A DNA stretch of 64,000 nt from UBA7332 sp051648105 (GCA_051648105.1 JBOFEN010000035.1:62001-126000), one strand, 5' to 3'. Shown: positions 36,061-46,608, counted from the first letter of the stretch. The notes: generated by a model not told the origin, from the letters alone. A program made the numbers and translations.

Positions 36061-37383
36061 ATGATGAAAAGTGTTATTAATTTCAGAATCTCTATGTTGG
36101 TGCTTATCTGTTGCTTCTCTATGATGCTTTCAGCTGGTAATTATCCTCATAGAAGTGACCTTTTGTGGGTAACAACAGCAAGTAAGCCTGAGTGGATTTA
36201 TAGAGTTGGTGATAAGGCAACCGTTGAGGTGCAGTTGTATAAATATGGTGTGCCACAGGATGGGGTTGAGGTGAGGTATGAGATCTCTAATGAGTTGATG
36301 CCTACAGAGCGGAGTGGGAAGGTTAAGCTCAAGAATGGAAAGGCAGTAATAGAGATTGGTACGATGAGGGATCCTGGGTTTAGGGATTGTCGATTGAGTG
36401 TTGATATTGCAGGTAAGAGCTATAAGCATCATATAAAGGTGGGCTTTTCGCCAGAGGAACTCAAGCCTTACACGAAGATGCCTGATGATTTTGTGGAGTT
36501 TTGGGATAAGCAGCGCAGTGAGCTTGCTAAGTTTCCGATAAAATTTACTCAGGAGAGGATTGATAGATACTCGACAAAGGATATTGATTGTCATCTGATA
36601 AAGCTTGATATTAATAGTCGAGGGCAGGCTATATATGGGTATTTGTTTAAACCAAAGGCAGAGGGGAGATACCCTGTGGTGTTGACTCCTCCAGGGGCAG
36701 GCATTAAGAGTATAAAGGATCCTATGCGCAGAATATATTATCCTGAGAATGGTTTTATTCGTTTCGAAATTGAGATTCATGGCTTGAATCCTGAGTGGAG
36801 TGATGAGGTGTTTAAGGAGATTAATAGTGCATTCAACGATAGGGATAATGGTTATCTAGTTAATGGGCTTGATAGTAGGGATAATTACTATATGAGACGT
36901 GTTTATTTGGGTTGTTTACGAGCTGTGGATTTCTTGACTTCTCTTCCGGAATGGGATGGTAAGAATGTGGCGGTGCAGGGTGGTAGCCAAGGTGGTGCAC
37001 TTGCTATGGTGGTTGCAGGCTTGGACGAAAGGGTTACGGCTTGCGTTGCGAATCATCCGGCTCTTAGTGATATGGCTGGTTATAAGGCGGGTCGTGCGGG
37101 TGGTTATCCTCACTTCTTTACTAAGCGTGTTGATATGGATACTCCAGAGAAGATCAAAACGATGGCTTACTATGATGTTGTAAACTTCTCGAGGTTGATC
37201 AAAGCTCCAACTCGCCTTACTTGGGGGTTTAATGATGATGTTTGTCCTGCTACAACTAGTTATATCGTATATAACTTACTGAACTGCCAAAAGGAGGCTC
37301 TCATAACGCCAATCAATGAGCATTGGACTTCGCAGGAGACTGAATATGGGCATATGGAGTGGATCAAAGATCAGCTTAAATGA
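36061..37383 (+). CDS. Exported acetyl-xylan-esterase-like (CE7/AXE1) hydrolase
   Basis: A 440-residue alpha/beta hydrolase with a signal segment (about 10-27) and an extra N-terminal beta domain (about 30-135) ahead of the AXE1 fold. Catalytic Ser309 is in GGSQGG, Asp392 or 393 in GFNDDVCPAT and His421 in NEHWTS; the intervals of about 84 and 29 residues agree with CE7 deacetylases. The start is the ATG at 36061; a TTG 18 bases upstream is less likely. It would remove O-acetyl groups from xylo- or other oligosaccharides in the periplasm, in keeping with the plant-glycan PUL nearby, but it stands alone and is not cotranscribed with it. Confidence 0.85.
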   Translation: MMKSVINFRISMLVLICCFSMMLSAGNYPHRSDLLWVTTASKPEWIYRVGDKATVEVQLYKYGVPQDGVEVRYEISNELMPTERSGKVKLKNGKAVIEIGTMRDPGFRDCRLSVDIAGKSYKHHIKVGFSPEELKPYTKMPDDFVEFWDKQRSELAKFPIKFTQERIDRYSTKDIDCHLIKLDINSRGQAIYGYLFKPKAEGRYPVVLTPPGAGIKSIKDPMRRIYYPENGFIRFEIEIHGLNPEWSDEVFKEINSAFNDRDNGYLVNGLDSRDNYYMRRVYLGCLRAVDFLTSLPEWDGKNVAVQGGSQGGALAMVVAGLDERVTACVANHPALSDMAGYKAGRAGGYPHFFTKRVDMDTPEKIKTMAYYDVVNFSRLIKAPTRLTWGFNDDVCPATTSYIVYNLLNCQKEALITPINEHWTSQETEYGHMEWIKDQLK

Positions 37384-37410
37384 TATTGACTCTTTATTGA
37401 TGTAGTTCTC

Positions 37411-37459
37411 TGTCTCACTATCTTTTGCCTTTATATATTGTGTGATAGATAGTGAGACA
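37411..37459 (+). terminator. Hairpin after the esterase gene
   Basis: A perfect 13-bp inverted repeat (37411-37423, 37447-37459) with a 23-nt loop and no T run; probable terminator. Confidence 0.6.
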
Positions 37460-37506
37460 CTATAATAAGTTGTAGTGTAATGTTTTTATTTATGAATCTT
37501 ATTTAC

Positions 37507-37514
37507 TATTTTTG
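37507..37514 (+). promoter_or_regulatory. -7 element of tRNA-Arg
   Basis: TATTTTTG, perfect match. The predicted start lies about 45 bases before the mature tRNA, with a small AAGGG/CCCTT hairpin between. No clear -33 box. Confidence 0.45.
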
Positions 37515-37565
37515 CTCACCAAGCTAAGGGGTTTTATCCCTTGGGTTGTGAAGAAGGAGTAATAT

Positions 37566-37637
37566 GCCCCCGTAGTTCAACGGATAGAACAAGCGTTTCC
37601 TAAACGTTAGATAGCAGTTCGATTCTGCTCGGGGGTA
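37566..37637 (+). tRNA. tRNA-Arg (CCT)
   Basis: 72 nt. Acceptor GCCCCCG/CGGGGGT (first pair G-U), D stem GTTC/GAAC, anticodon loop TTCCTAA with anticodon CCT, T loop TTCGATT. Reads AGG codons. CCA is not encoded. Confidence 0.95.
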
Positions 37638-37638
37638 C

Positions 37639-37674
37639 AAAAAGAGCCAACTATATTTATAGTTGGCTCTTTTT
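37639..37674 (+). terminator. Terminator of tRNA-Arg
   Basis: Arms 37639-37655 and 37658-37674 are perfectly complementary; nine T in total at the end. It starts one base after the tRNA. Confidence 0.93.
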
Positions 37675-37713
37675 TTATTGTAATAATTGGACTAAATCAC
37701 TGCATTATATCCT

Positions 37714-40700
37714 CTATTTATCTTGAAGAATAGAGCTAGGGGTAAACCCAAAGTGCTTAACAAAGCATTTGGTGAAGTATGAAGCACTGCTGAATCCTGT
37801 TTCGAATGCAACTTCGTTGATTTTAAGTCTTCGCTCAAGTAGTAGTTTGTGAGCCTTCTGTATGCGATAGTTCCGAAGGTAATCACCTGGTGTTAGCCCT
37901 GTCAATGCCTTGATCTTACGTTGTACATTTGATCTGCTTAGGAGGAGGTGATCACATATTGACTCAACGGAGAACTCAATGTCTGCAATGTTCTCTTCGA
38001 TTAGTCTGTTTAGATTTTCAATAAACTCTTCATCAGGCTTACTTTTAGTTATTAGTTCGTTGTTAGAGAATGTGTTATTTGTGAATGACTCATATATCTT
38101 ACGACGGTTTTCAATAAGGCTCTTTATCTGAGATTGAAGAACAGATGGAGAGAATGGCTTTTCTATAAATACGTTAGCTCCAGCTGATAAACCTTCACTC
38201 TTAGTGTGATTGTCTGTTTTTGCAGATAGAAGAATAATTGGAATATGTGAATAGTTAATGTCGCTACGAATAGTTTGAGTTAACTCTACTCCATCCTTCC
38301 CTGGCATCATAATATCACTAATTATAATATCTATAGGGTGTTTATCTAATAGCTCTTCAGCTTCTGTTGCACAGGAAGCCGTGTATACTAAATATTCCTT
38401 GCTTAGAACTCTAAAGATGAAGTTGGTCATATCATTGTTGTCATCCACTACAAGTATTTTAGTATTTGATTGTCTTATAGGATATGTTTGGGCTGTAGTA
38501 TTTATCTTCTCATCAGTAGACTGATGGATAACTTCGATAGCTTTAGTTTTAGACGGATTTTCTATTAATGATGTTTGATTAAAACTAATGCGAAAACAAG
38601 CTCCACCATTCTCTCTATTGAATAACTCAACTTGTGCATTCATGGATTCACATAGGTACTTTACTATATATAATCCTATTCCAGTGCCAGAGTTATTTAG
38701 TTGGTTCTCCTTGATTTGGAAGAACGGTTTAAAGATGTCTGATTTGTAATGATCTGATATACCAATACCGTCGTCTGCTACTTCGAAATATAGTACTCCA
38801 TTAGATCTATCAATATTTATATATATGTTGTTTTGAGCATACTTAATGGCGTTTGAGAGAAGGTTGCTTAATATCTTATTCATCACATTTTGGTCTGCCG
38901 ATATCCATATCTCGTCATGAGGCAGGGTGAGATTGATATTTATTCCTTTACTATTAAAGGAGCTTTTGAACCTATCAAGTATGGAATTGATATAGTTGCA
39001 TAGCTCTATCTCTTGATCTTGTAATATGTACTTTGAGGAGTCCATCTTTCTAAAATCAAGTAGTTGGTTGATGAGCGAGGTTAGCTGTTTTGAGTTTAGG
39101 TCTATTGTTTTTAGATTTTCTTTTGTCTGTGAGCTACCCTCTTTTGATAGAATAACCTCTTCTAGGCATCCATTGATAAGGGTTAAGGGTGTTCGTATCT
39201 CATGAGCTATGGTTGTGAAGAACTCAATCTTTGATTTTGTGGCTAACTTCTCTTGTTCATTCTTGTATATCTCTATCTCATGTTCTTGTTTTGTTTTACT
39301 CCTTCTATGGTAGATGTATAGAATTATCCTCCCGATTATAATGATAATAAGTAGGTATATCACTTTTGCAGTGGTGGATAGCCATACTGGAGGGGTGATT
39401 GTTATCCCTATCATAAGAGGCTTATCGCACCATACTCCGTCGTTATTGCACCCTTGAACTAGAAAGGTGTATTTGCCAGATGGAAGGTTGCTGTATGTTA
39501 CCTCATTTGAATTGCCTATATCTATCCATTTGTTGTCTATGCCCTCTAGCTTGTATCTGTATTGGTTTTTCGATGGCGAGAGGTAACTTAATGCAACAAA
39601 TGAGATGCTAAAGCTCGAGTTGTAATGTGGAAGTGTAACTTCTCTGTTTTTATTTAGATTGGTAAGAGAGGTTGAATCGAGATCTTCGTTGCTGTTGTTT
39701 AGTAGCCTAAATGAGGTGATCTTTATATTGGGAGTGTATTTGTTGTGCCTAATACGATCTGGATAGAATGCGTTGAATCCATTGACGCCGCCGAAATAGA
39801 ACTTGCCAGTGGAACTTCTGAGGATTGACTTGAAGTTGAATTGGTTACTTTGTAGCCCATCTTCTTTTGATAGGTGTCTTATGTTGTTTCTGCTCTCGGA
39901 ATTGAAGGATAGTATCCCGCTGTTTGTACTTATCCAGAAGTTATTGCTATCGTCTTCGAGTATGCCATAGGTTACCTCTATGTTCCATTTACCTATCTTA
40001 GTGATATTGTCAAATCTATCTAGGGTTTGGTTGTATTTGAATATTCCATCCCCTTGGCTTGTAAACCATATCTTCTTATTTGAGTCTTCAAATATGCTTA
40101 TTAGTTTTGCGTCTTTCATATTTGAATTGTTCTTGTTGCCATATGAAATCCACCTTTTTTCCTCTTTATTATATTTGAATGCACCATTATTGTATGTTGC
40201 AATCCAAAGATTACCACTATTATCTTCTAGTATATCATATACGAAGTTACCACTTAGCTCAGTAATGGTATGGAACTTACCGCTTCTAATATCAAAACTT
40301 TGTAATCCCACAGGAGTCCCAATATATATAGTGCCATCTTTAGTTCTATATAGAGAGAAGATGCAATTGTCTCGAAGGGAATAAGGGTCAGAGCTATCGT
40401 GTTGATAGTTCTTATTACTTCTTGTATTATGATCAAAAACATCAAGGCCACGGGAGAAGGTGCCAATGAGGATGTTACTATCAGCGATTAACAGAGCATG
40501 TATATTGTGATAGGTAGGTTTGAATAGTTTATTATATGCTCTAAATTCATTTTTCTTTAAATCAAGATAACTAACTCCTCCATCTTCAGTCGCAATAATA
40601 ATATTTCTCTCTCTATCTTCGCAGAACTGACTAATTGCTTTTCCGTTGAGGTTGTTGAATCTACTTTTAGAGTAGTTCTCTATTGATTTGTGATTGGGAT

Positions 40701-41703
40701 GAAGGTAGTTTACTCCTCCAAAGTATGTTCCTATCCATATACCATCTTCTCTATCTTTATATATAGAGTATACGTTCTGATCACTTAGCCCTCCAATAGA
40801 GTTTGGGTTATCTATCCGAGTAATAGACTCATCTGTTTTATCAAATATAAAAAGTCCATCATCAGAACCAATGAATAGTTCGTTCATGGAGTACTCATAT
40901 ATAGATCTAATATGTGAGATGAATGAGCTCTTTTGGCTATCCTTGAAGAAGCTCTTCTTGCACTCTAGGGATTGCTTGCTGTATAGTTGTATGCCTCCAG
41001 CCCAGGTGCCAGCCCATACTTGACCAAACTGATCTTGAGTGATTGATAGTATTTCTCTGTCTGTAATATCGTGGCTTGCATTTGTGAGGTGTGAATACTC
41101 TCTGCTCCTCTGGTTGTAAAGCAGCATCCCATTGCGGGAGCCTATCCAAAGATCGCCAGACTTGTCAATCATTAGTGCCCAAATGGTGTCGTCTGTTTTT
41201 AGGTTGGAGTGGGAATCTGAGTGGTTGGTTAGCTCTCCACTCTTTGTGTTGAAGGAGAATAACCCCTGCGTCATTGTAGCTATCCAGATTTGGTTATTAC
41301 TGTCCTTTACGATATTGTTTATAGCAGATGTTATTGATACTCCATTTGTTGTTTCAGATGAAACCCTTTTGAACGAGTAACTATTTAGGTTAAGGATATA
41401 TACCCCAGCATCTGTTCCGACCCATATTGAAGAGTCAGAAACTTGACAAAGAGATCTAACAAAGTTATTTCCTAGAGAGCTATTGCTGACTGCATGCCTC
41501 TTGAATGTTTTGACTACTTTCCCATCGTATCTATTTAATCCATCCTTTGTTCCAAACCACATGAAACCATCGTTGTCTTGTATTATAGCATAGACGGAGT
41601 TCTCGGACAACCCATCCTCAACATTCAAGGTTCTAAAGTTTAGGTTTGACGAAACACAGATTGTGTTTAATAAAATAGAGATTAAGAGTGCAAATTTTTT
41701 CAT
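37714..41703 (-). CDS. Hybrid two-component system regulator (HTCS) of the second PUL
   Basis: A 1329-residue one-polypeptide sensor and regulator. Order: signal segment (1-19), two seven-bladed propeller domains made of repeats such as MWFGTKDGLNRYDG and IWIGTYFGGVNYL (about 25-680), Y_Y_Y domain (about 690-770), one membrane helix (about 780-800), HisKA with H834 (TIAHEIRTPLT), HATPase (GTGIGLYIV), receiver with D1130 (SDIMMPGKDG) and an AraC-type helix-turn-helix at the end (about 1225-1329). The periplasmic part binds an oligosaccharide and the AraC domain switches on the adjacent operon. It is divergent from susC with 267 bases between. No truncation is seen. Confidence 0.96.
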   Translation of the reverse strand: MKKFALLISILLNTICVSSNLNFRTLNVEDGLSENSVYAIIQDNDGFMWFGTKDGLNRYDGKVVKTFKRHAVSNSSLGNNFVRSLCQVSDSSIWVGTDAGVYILNLNSYSFKRVSSETTNGVSITSAINNIVKDSNNQIWIATMTQGLFSFNTKSGELTNHSDSHSNLKTDDTIWALMIDKSGDLWIGSRNGMLLYNQRSREYSHLTNASHDITDREILSITQDQFGQVWAGTWAGGIQLYSKQSLECKKSFFKDSQKSSFISHIRSIYEYSMNELFIGSDDGLFIFDKTDESITRIDNPNSIGGLSDQNVYSIYKDREDGIWIGTYFGGVNYLHPNHKSIENYSKSRFNNLNGKAISQFCEDRERNIIIATEDGGVSYLDLKKNEFRAYNKLFKPTYHNIHALLIADSNILIGTFSRGLDVFDHNTRSNKNYQHDSSDPYSLRDNCIFSLYRTKDGTIYIGTPVGLQSFDIRSGKFHTITELSGNFVYDILEDNSGNLWIATYNNGAFKYNKEEKRWISYGNKNNSNMKDAKLISIFEDSNKKIWFTSQGDGIFKYNQTLDRFDNITKIGKWNIEVTYGILEDDSNNFWISTNSGILSFNSESRNNIRHLSKEDGLQSNQFNFKSILRSSTGKFYFGGVNGFNAFYPDRIRHNKYTPNIKITSFRLLNNSNEDLDSTSLTNLNKNREVTLPHYNSSFSISFVALSYLSPSKNQYRYKLEGIDNKWIDIGNSNEVTYSNLPSGKYTFLVQGCNNDGVWCDKPLMIGITITPPVWLSTTAKVIYLLIIIIIGRIILYIYHRRSKTKQEHEIEIYKNEQEKLATKSKIEFFTTIAHEIRTPLTLINGCLEEVILSKEGSSQTKENLKTIDLNSKQLTSLINQLLDFRKMDSSKYILQDQEIELCNYINSILDRFKSSFNSKGININLTLPHDEIWISADQNVMNKILSNLLSNAIKYAQNNIYINIDRSNGVLYFEVADDGIGISDHYKSDIFKPFFQIKENQLNNSGTGIGLYIVKYLCESMNAQVELFNRENGGACFRISFNQTSLIENPSKTKAIEVIHQSTDEKINTTAQTYPIRQSNTKILVVDDNNDMTNFIFRVLSKEYLVYTASCATEAEELLDKHPIDIIISDIMMPGKDGVELTQTIRSDINYSHIPIILLSAKTDNHTKSEGLSAGANVFIEKPFSPSVLQSQIKSLIENRRKIYESFTNNTFSNNELITKSKPDEEFIENLNRLIEENIADIEFSVESICDHLLLSRSNVQRKIKALTGLTPGDYLRNYRIQKAHKLLLERRLKINEVAFETGFSSASYFTKCFVKHFGFTPSSILQDK

Positions 41704-41731
41704 TAATGGTAGTCGAGATTTATTAGTAAGT

Positions 41732-41739
41732 CAAATATA
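41732..41739 (-). promoter_or_regulatory. -7 element of the HTCS gene
   Basis: TATATTTG on the reverse strand, about 28 bases before the HTCS start codon; no -33 TTG at standard distance. No obvious housekeeping promoter for susC is found in 41740-41970, consistent with activation by the HTCS. Confidence 0.4.
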
Positions 41740-41970
41740 GTTCTAAATGGTCTAATTGAATATATACGTCTTACTTTTTTATATCATTTTTATTTGATAA
41801 ATGGTAATTTTGAGTCAAAATAGTGTAATAATTAGTACCTGATTAATATTTACCACTCTGATACCGAATAATATTACTCCTATAATTAACTATTGCGTTG
41901 TTTTGCGACATGTTACACTATTATTAATAAGTGGATTAATTTTAAACTCTAAAACCTAAAAAAGAAACCG

Positions 41971-44952
41971 ATGCGTAGAAAAGTATTATTTCTATTTGTT
42001 TCTGTTTGTACACTCTCGATGTACGCACAACAGATTGTGAAAGGGAAGGTCGTAGATGAGACTAATGCACCTCTTCCTGGGGTTAATATTCAAATTAAAA
42101 ACTCTTCAAAGGGGGCTACAACAGACTTTGATGGAAACTACTCTATTGAAGTTGATCGTAACCAGATTCTAGTTTATTCGTTTGTTGGGCTGGAATCACT
42201 TGAGGTTGTTTATAAGGGAGAGGATCCCTTGAATGTGATTCTTAAAGAGAATGACAGAGATCTAGATGAGGTGGTTGTCATAGGTTATCAATCTGTGAGA
42301 AAAGCTGATTTGACTGGTGCAGTCTCTGTACTTAAACCTGATGCCTTGAAAAACAAAGTAGTGACAGGTACTGTTGCTGACGCTCTAGCTACTCTCCCTG
42401 GCGTATCTGTTAGAACCTCTGGTAATCCAGGTGCTGAGGGTATGGTCGAGATTCGAGGAACCTCAACCTTTGGCTCGAGTCAACCTCTTTATGTTGTTGA
42501 TGGTATTGTTGGTGGAGCGAACAGAGACTTTAACTTCAATGACATTGAGAGTATTCAAGTATTAAAAGATGCATCAGCAGCAGCTATCTATGGGTCAAGG
42601 GCTGCAAATGGTGTTATCATTATTACAACTAAGAAGGGTGTTGAGGGAGATATGAAGATTGATGTCTCTGCTAAAACTACTATGCAGTGGTTGCCTAGGT
42701 ATAATCTAACAGATAGAGATCAGTGGATAGCTCTTAATGATTTAGCATTTGCGAATGCTAATAGAACTCCAGCCAATCACTTTGATGCGAATACAGATTG
42801 GCAAGATGAGACCTTTAAGACAGGTATTTTACAGGATTATAACCTATCTCTATCGGGTGGTGGTAAGTCTGGGACATATTTTCTTTCAGGAAACTATCAA
42901 TCAAACTCAGGTACAACCATAGGAACCAGTAGTAATAGAGTCGCATTGAGATCTAATACCTCAGCTCACAGAGACTTTGGGGATAAGGTAACTGTTCGTA
43001 TAGGTGAAAATATAATACTTAGTAACTATAAGGTTGATGAGTTGAGTACTAATCCCGTCATTGATGTTTATAGGATGTTACCTACTATACCAGTGTATGA
43101 TGAGAGCAACCCTGGAGGTTTCGGGTATGGTAGTGGAACAAGAGATGTTACTTTTGGTGTTAACCCAATAGCTAAGGAGCATCTTGAAGAGGTTAAGAAC
43201 GAGAACCTCAGAGTCAGAGGTAACGTTTTTGCTGAACTAGAGTTTAATAAAATGATCAAGTATCGCTTTAATGTGGGCTTTGATCAAAGCAGTGATCAGC
43301 ATATGTCTCTAAGAAAAGAGGGTAACTGGAGTTATAACCAACCATTGGATCCTTCTTCTCTTAATAAGAACATGGCAAGGTCTAGTGCTATGGTTTATGA
43401 TAATACCTTAGAGTTCAATAAGAAGTTTGGAAAGCATGATATAGCTGCCGTTGCTGGAACAAGTTTCTCGGATAGCTACTACACTCGTCTTTGGGGGACA
43501 AAGAATAATGTCTTGATGATGGGTGGTGGTCAATATTTTGAACAACTTGATGCAGCTCTAGATGGGCCTAAAACAGGTAGCTATAAAGATCTAGAGAAGA
43601 TGTTTTCTGTCTTTGGTCGTGTAAACTATACGTTTGATAACAAATATATCTTTAGTGTTACTCTTCGTCATGATGAGTCTTCTAAGTTCTCACCAGAGAA
43701 TAGAAGTGGTATTTTTCCATCTATTTCTGGAGCATGGAGAATTAGTCAAGAGAAGTTCTTCAAGTCTAGTTGGATTGATGATCTAAAGGTTCGAGCTAAC
43801 TATGGTGTACTTGGTAGTTCAAATATTGGTGTTTGGGACTGGGTGCCTTTCATTAATGTGTTTCCACAGGTTGTTTTTGGGAATGATGTTCTACAATCAG
43901 GTATGACTCAAGTTAAGCTTGTAAACTCAGACCTTAAATGGGAGGAGCAACATCAGATGAACTTCGGTGTAGATGCACTATTCCTAAATAGAAGATTGGA
44001 TGCATCAGTTGATTTCTTTATCAAGGATGCAAGGGATGTGTTGACTCCAATGGAGATTCTTATGTCAACGGGTAATAATGGTGGTAATCCAGTGGTTAAT
44101 GCTGCTTCGTTGCGTAATACAGGTGTTGATGTTTCTCTTACTTGGAGAGATAGAGTGGGTGACTTCAACTATAGTATCAACGTTAATGGTTCTTATCTGA
44201 AGAATGAGATACTTGAGTTGGGATATGGTCGTGAGAATTTCTCACAATGGAATACCAAATCAGTTGTAGGGAAGCCTATCGGTGAGTGGTATCTTATAAA
44301 AACAGATGGACTGTTTCGTTCAGTTGATGATGTGCTAAATCATAAGGACAAGAATGGTAATCTTATACAACCAAATGCTCAGCCTGGTGATGTTAAGTTT
44401 GTTGACTATAATGGTGATGGTATGATTACAGACGCAGATAGACAGCATTGTGGATCTACTATACCAAAGGTTCAGTTGGGTGCTAATATTACATTCGAGT
44501 ATAAGGGTATCGATCTAATGATGCAGTTTACTGGAGCTTTTGGGCACAAGATATTCAATGGACCAAGGAGTGCATATGATAAATTTGATGACAATTCAAA
44601 CTATCGTGCGGATTATGACCCATGGACACCAGAGAATCCAAATGCAAAAGATCCAAGACCAATATATGGTGATGCAAGAAATGTGAGAGGAGATCAAGAT
44701 AGATGGTTAGAGAATGGTAACTATCTTCGATTGGCTCAGTTGGCTTTAGGGTATAAGTTCCCTAAGTCTGTTCTAGGGAATCACTTTAGTGACTTGAGGG
44801 TGTTTGTTAATGCACAGAACCTATTGACCTTTACCAAGTATACAGGGCTTGATCCAGAGTTCTTAAATAGTAATATTTTTGAGAGAAGCTATGATTTTGG
44901 AGCATATCCAAATGCTAAAGGCGTAACATTCGGTCTTCAGGTAGCATTCTAA
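41971..44952 (+). CDS. SusC/RagA-family TonB-dependent transporter
   Basis: A complete 993-residue SusC protein. Signal peptide to about residue 19 (MYAQ), carboxypeptidase-like domain (about 22-100; GKVVDETNAPLPGVNIQIK), TonB-box-like DLDEVVVIGYQ, plug (about 115-230; VDGIVGGANRDFNFNDIESIQVLKD with AAIYGSRAANGVIIITTKKG) and barrel ending LQVAF. DYNGDGMITDADRQ is the EF-hand-like loop of the group. It imports oligosaccharides with the next gene product. First gene of the second PUL. Confidence 0.97.
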   Translation: MRRKVLFLFVSVCTLSMYAQQIVKGKVVDETNAPLPGVNIQIKNSSKGATTDFDGNYSIEVDRNQILVYSFVGLESLEVVYKGEDPLNVILKENDRDLDEVVVIGYQSVRKADLTGAVSVLKPDALKNKVVTGTVADALATLPGVSVRTSGNPGAEGMVEIRGTSTFGSSQPLYVVDGIVGGANRDFNFNDIESIQVLKDASAAAIYGSRAANGVIIITTKKGVEGDMKIDVSAKTTMQWLPRYNLTDRDQWIALNDLAFANANRTPANHFDANTDWQDETFKTGILQDYNLSLSGGGKSGTYFLSGNYQSNSGTTIGTSSNRVALRSNTSAHRDFGDKVTVRIGENIILSNYKVDELSTNPVIDVYRMLPTIPVYDESNPGGFGYGSGTRDVTFGVNPIAKEHLEEVKNENLRVRGNVFAELEFNKMIKYRFNVGFDQSSDQHMSLRKEGNWSYNQPLDPSSLNKNMARSSAMVYDNTLEFNKKFGKHDIAAVAGTSFSDSYYTRLWGTKNNVLMMGGGQYFEQLDAALDGPKTGSYKDLEKMFSVFGRVNYTFDNKYIFSVTLRHDESSKFSPENRSGIFPSISGAWRISQEKFFKSSWIDDLKVRANYGVLGSSNIGVWDWVPFINVFPQVVFGNDVLQSGMTQVKLVNSDLKWEEQHQMNFGVDALFLNRRLDASVDFFIKDARDVLTPMEILMSTGNNGGNPVVNAASLRNTGVDVSLTWRDRVGDFNYSINVNGSYLKNEILELGYGRENFSQWNTKSVVGKPIGEWYLIKTDGLFRSVDDVLNHKDKNGNLIQPNAQPGDVKFVDYNGDGMITDADRQHCGSTIPKVQLGANITFEYKGIDLMMQFTGAFGHKIFNGPRSAYDKFDDNSNYRADYDPWTPENPNAKDPRPIYGDARNVRGDQDRWLENGNYLRLAQLALGYKFPKSVLGNHFSDLRVFVNAQNLLTFTKYTGLDPEFLNSNIFERSYDFGAYPNAKGVTFGLQVAF

Positions 44953-44983
44953 TTATATAAATAAGATCTATAGAATTAATAAG

Positions 44984-46561
44984 ATGAAAAAACTATTATA
45001 TGGGTTAGTTGCAGGTGCAATGTTGTCATCATGCGACGTGTCAGTTGAGAACCCCAACACAATGACCTCAGAGACATTCTGGAAAACTGAGGCTGATGCA
45101 GAGAAAGGAGTAAATGCTATATATAATATGTTCTATAAGCCTGGAACATATACTCGTTGGATGTGGTTTAGACTTGACTTGACCTCTGATGAGGGTACAA
45201 GTATAAGCCCTTGGGCTGAACTTCGTGAATGGGTGGAGTTTAAGTATAACAACTACAACTTTTGGGAAGGAAATAGTTGGACCTATAGAGACTGTTATGA
45301 AGCAATCTTCAGAGCAAATCAAGTTATAGACAAAGTTCCAGAGATTACCTTCAATGAACAAGCTAATAAAGATGCTCAGCTAGGACAAGCTTACTTCTTA
45401 AGAGGTTTCTATAACTATCATCTAGGGTTACTATGGGGTAGTAGTAATAGGAGTCTTGCAATAATGACTAAACCATCAACCCCATCAGAACAACCAATTG
45501 GTCATACAGGTGATGAGGTATTTGAACAGGCAATAAGTGATTTGTCAGAAGCCATCAGGATGCTTCCAGAGTCGTGGGAGGGTGATAATAAAGGTAGAGC
45601 GACAAGGGGTGCTGCTTATGCATATCGAGCAAAGTTATATATGCAGATGCATATGTGGGACTTAGCTAAAGCTGATCTTGAATGGTTAGTTAAAGGTGAA
45701 GGTGCGAAGTATTATGGGTTAGTTGATAATTATCAAGATAACTTCAGATATGATACTGAGAATAATAAGGAGTCAGTTTTTGAGATACAATATTCAGAGA
45801 TTCATAAAGCCCCAGCGGGTGATGGTGATTTTGATGTAGATCCAAACTTAGGTCAGAATAGAGGTCAGTTTTTTGCACCTCCAGGTATAGGTTGGACAGA
45901 TGGAGAGATTCGTAGCTGGATTGTTGATGAGTTTAAGAAAGAGAGAGACAAGGATGGTAACTACGATATAAGACTTAAGTACTCTGCATTTTATGAGGGT
46001 ATGGATAAGGACTTTGAGGGTAATAGTAGGATCTATCGCTATGACTTGAATGGAGCTGAAGCTAATATTTGGAATGAGCAGAACTGGAAAGGTAGAGTCT
46101 TTTACCGTAAATACTCTAGTGAGCACTTCAGAGATTTTGATGATTATCATAATCCAACTAATGTTAGACTTATTAGGTATGCAGATGTACTATTGATGTA
46201 TGCTGAGACTCTAGTTAATATCTCAGATGCTAATCTTAGTGAGGCTGTTGGTTGTATCAACCAAGTAAGATCAAGAGTAAATATGCCTAACATTGAAGTT
46301 AATCATCCACAGGTGTTGACAAATAGCTCTGCTTTTTTGAAGAGACTTCAGATGGAGCGTGCTTTAGAATTATCAACAGAGGGTCACAGATGGGCAGATA
46401 TTAAACGTTGGGGTATGTTGGATAGCAATGAGGGGCTTGAAGAGTTGAGAATGAGAGATGCTGATTTTAATAACTTTGTTATTGGTCGTCATAGCTGTCT
46501 TCCAATTCCATCTTCGGAGGTTCAGAATAATCCAAATATTACTCAAAACCCTATGTACTAA
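44984..46561 (+). CDS. SusD/RagB-family glycan-binding lipoprotein
   Basis: A 525-residue surface lipoprotein with lipobox LSSC and Cys17. N-terminal NPNTMTSETFWKTEADAEKGVNAIY and C-terminal QMERALELSTEGHRWADIKRWG are canonical SusD motifs (given here as family landmarks). It begins 31 bases after susC and is followed by a 14-bp hairpin, as is the SusD of the first PUL. Confidence 0.96.
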   Translation: MKKLLYGLVAGAMLSSCDVSVENPNTMTSETFWKTEADAEKGVNAIYNMFYKPGTYTRWMWFRLDLTSDEGTSISPWAELREWVEFKYNNYNFWEGNSWTYRDCYEAIFRANQVIDKVPEITFNEQANKDAQLGQAYFLRGFYNYHLGLLWGSSNRSLAIMTKPSTPSEQPIGHTGDEVFEQAISDLSEAIRMLPESWEGDNKGRATRGAAYAYRAKLYMQMHMWDLAKADLEWLVKGEGAKYYGLVDNYQDNFRYDTENNKESVFEIQYSEIHKAPAGDGDFDVDPNLGQNRGQFFAPPGIGWTDGEIRSWIVDEFKKERDKDGNYDIRLKYSAFYEGMDKDFEGNSRIYRYDLNGAEANIWNEQNWKGRVFYRKYSSEHFRDFDDYHNPTNVRLIRYADVLLMYAETLVNISDANLSEAVGCINQVRSRVNMPNIEVNHPQVLTNSSAFLKRLQMERALELSTEGHRWADIKRWGMLDSNEGLEELRMRDADFNNFVIGRHSCLPIPSSEVQNNPNITQNPMY

Positions 46562-46572
46562 AATATATACTC

Positions 46573-46608
46573 TAATGCCATCTGAGCATAAATACTCAGA
46601 TGGCATTA
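46573..46608 (+). terminator. Hairpin between susD and the enzyme genes
   Basis: A perfect 14-bp stem (46573-46586 with 46595-46608), 8-nt loop, 11 bases after the susD stop. No T run follows, so attenuation or mRNA protection is likely. Confidence 0.75.

Noticed and set aside
36130..36780. Reverse-strand open frame of 216 codons inside the esterase gene
   Set aside because: Composition is rich in Ile, Leu, Thr and His without domain features; the opposite strand encodes a clear CE7 enzyme.
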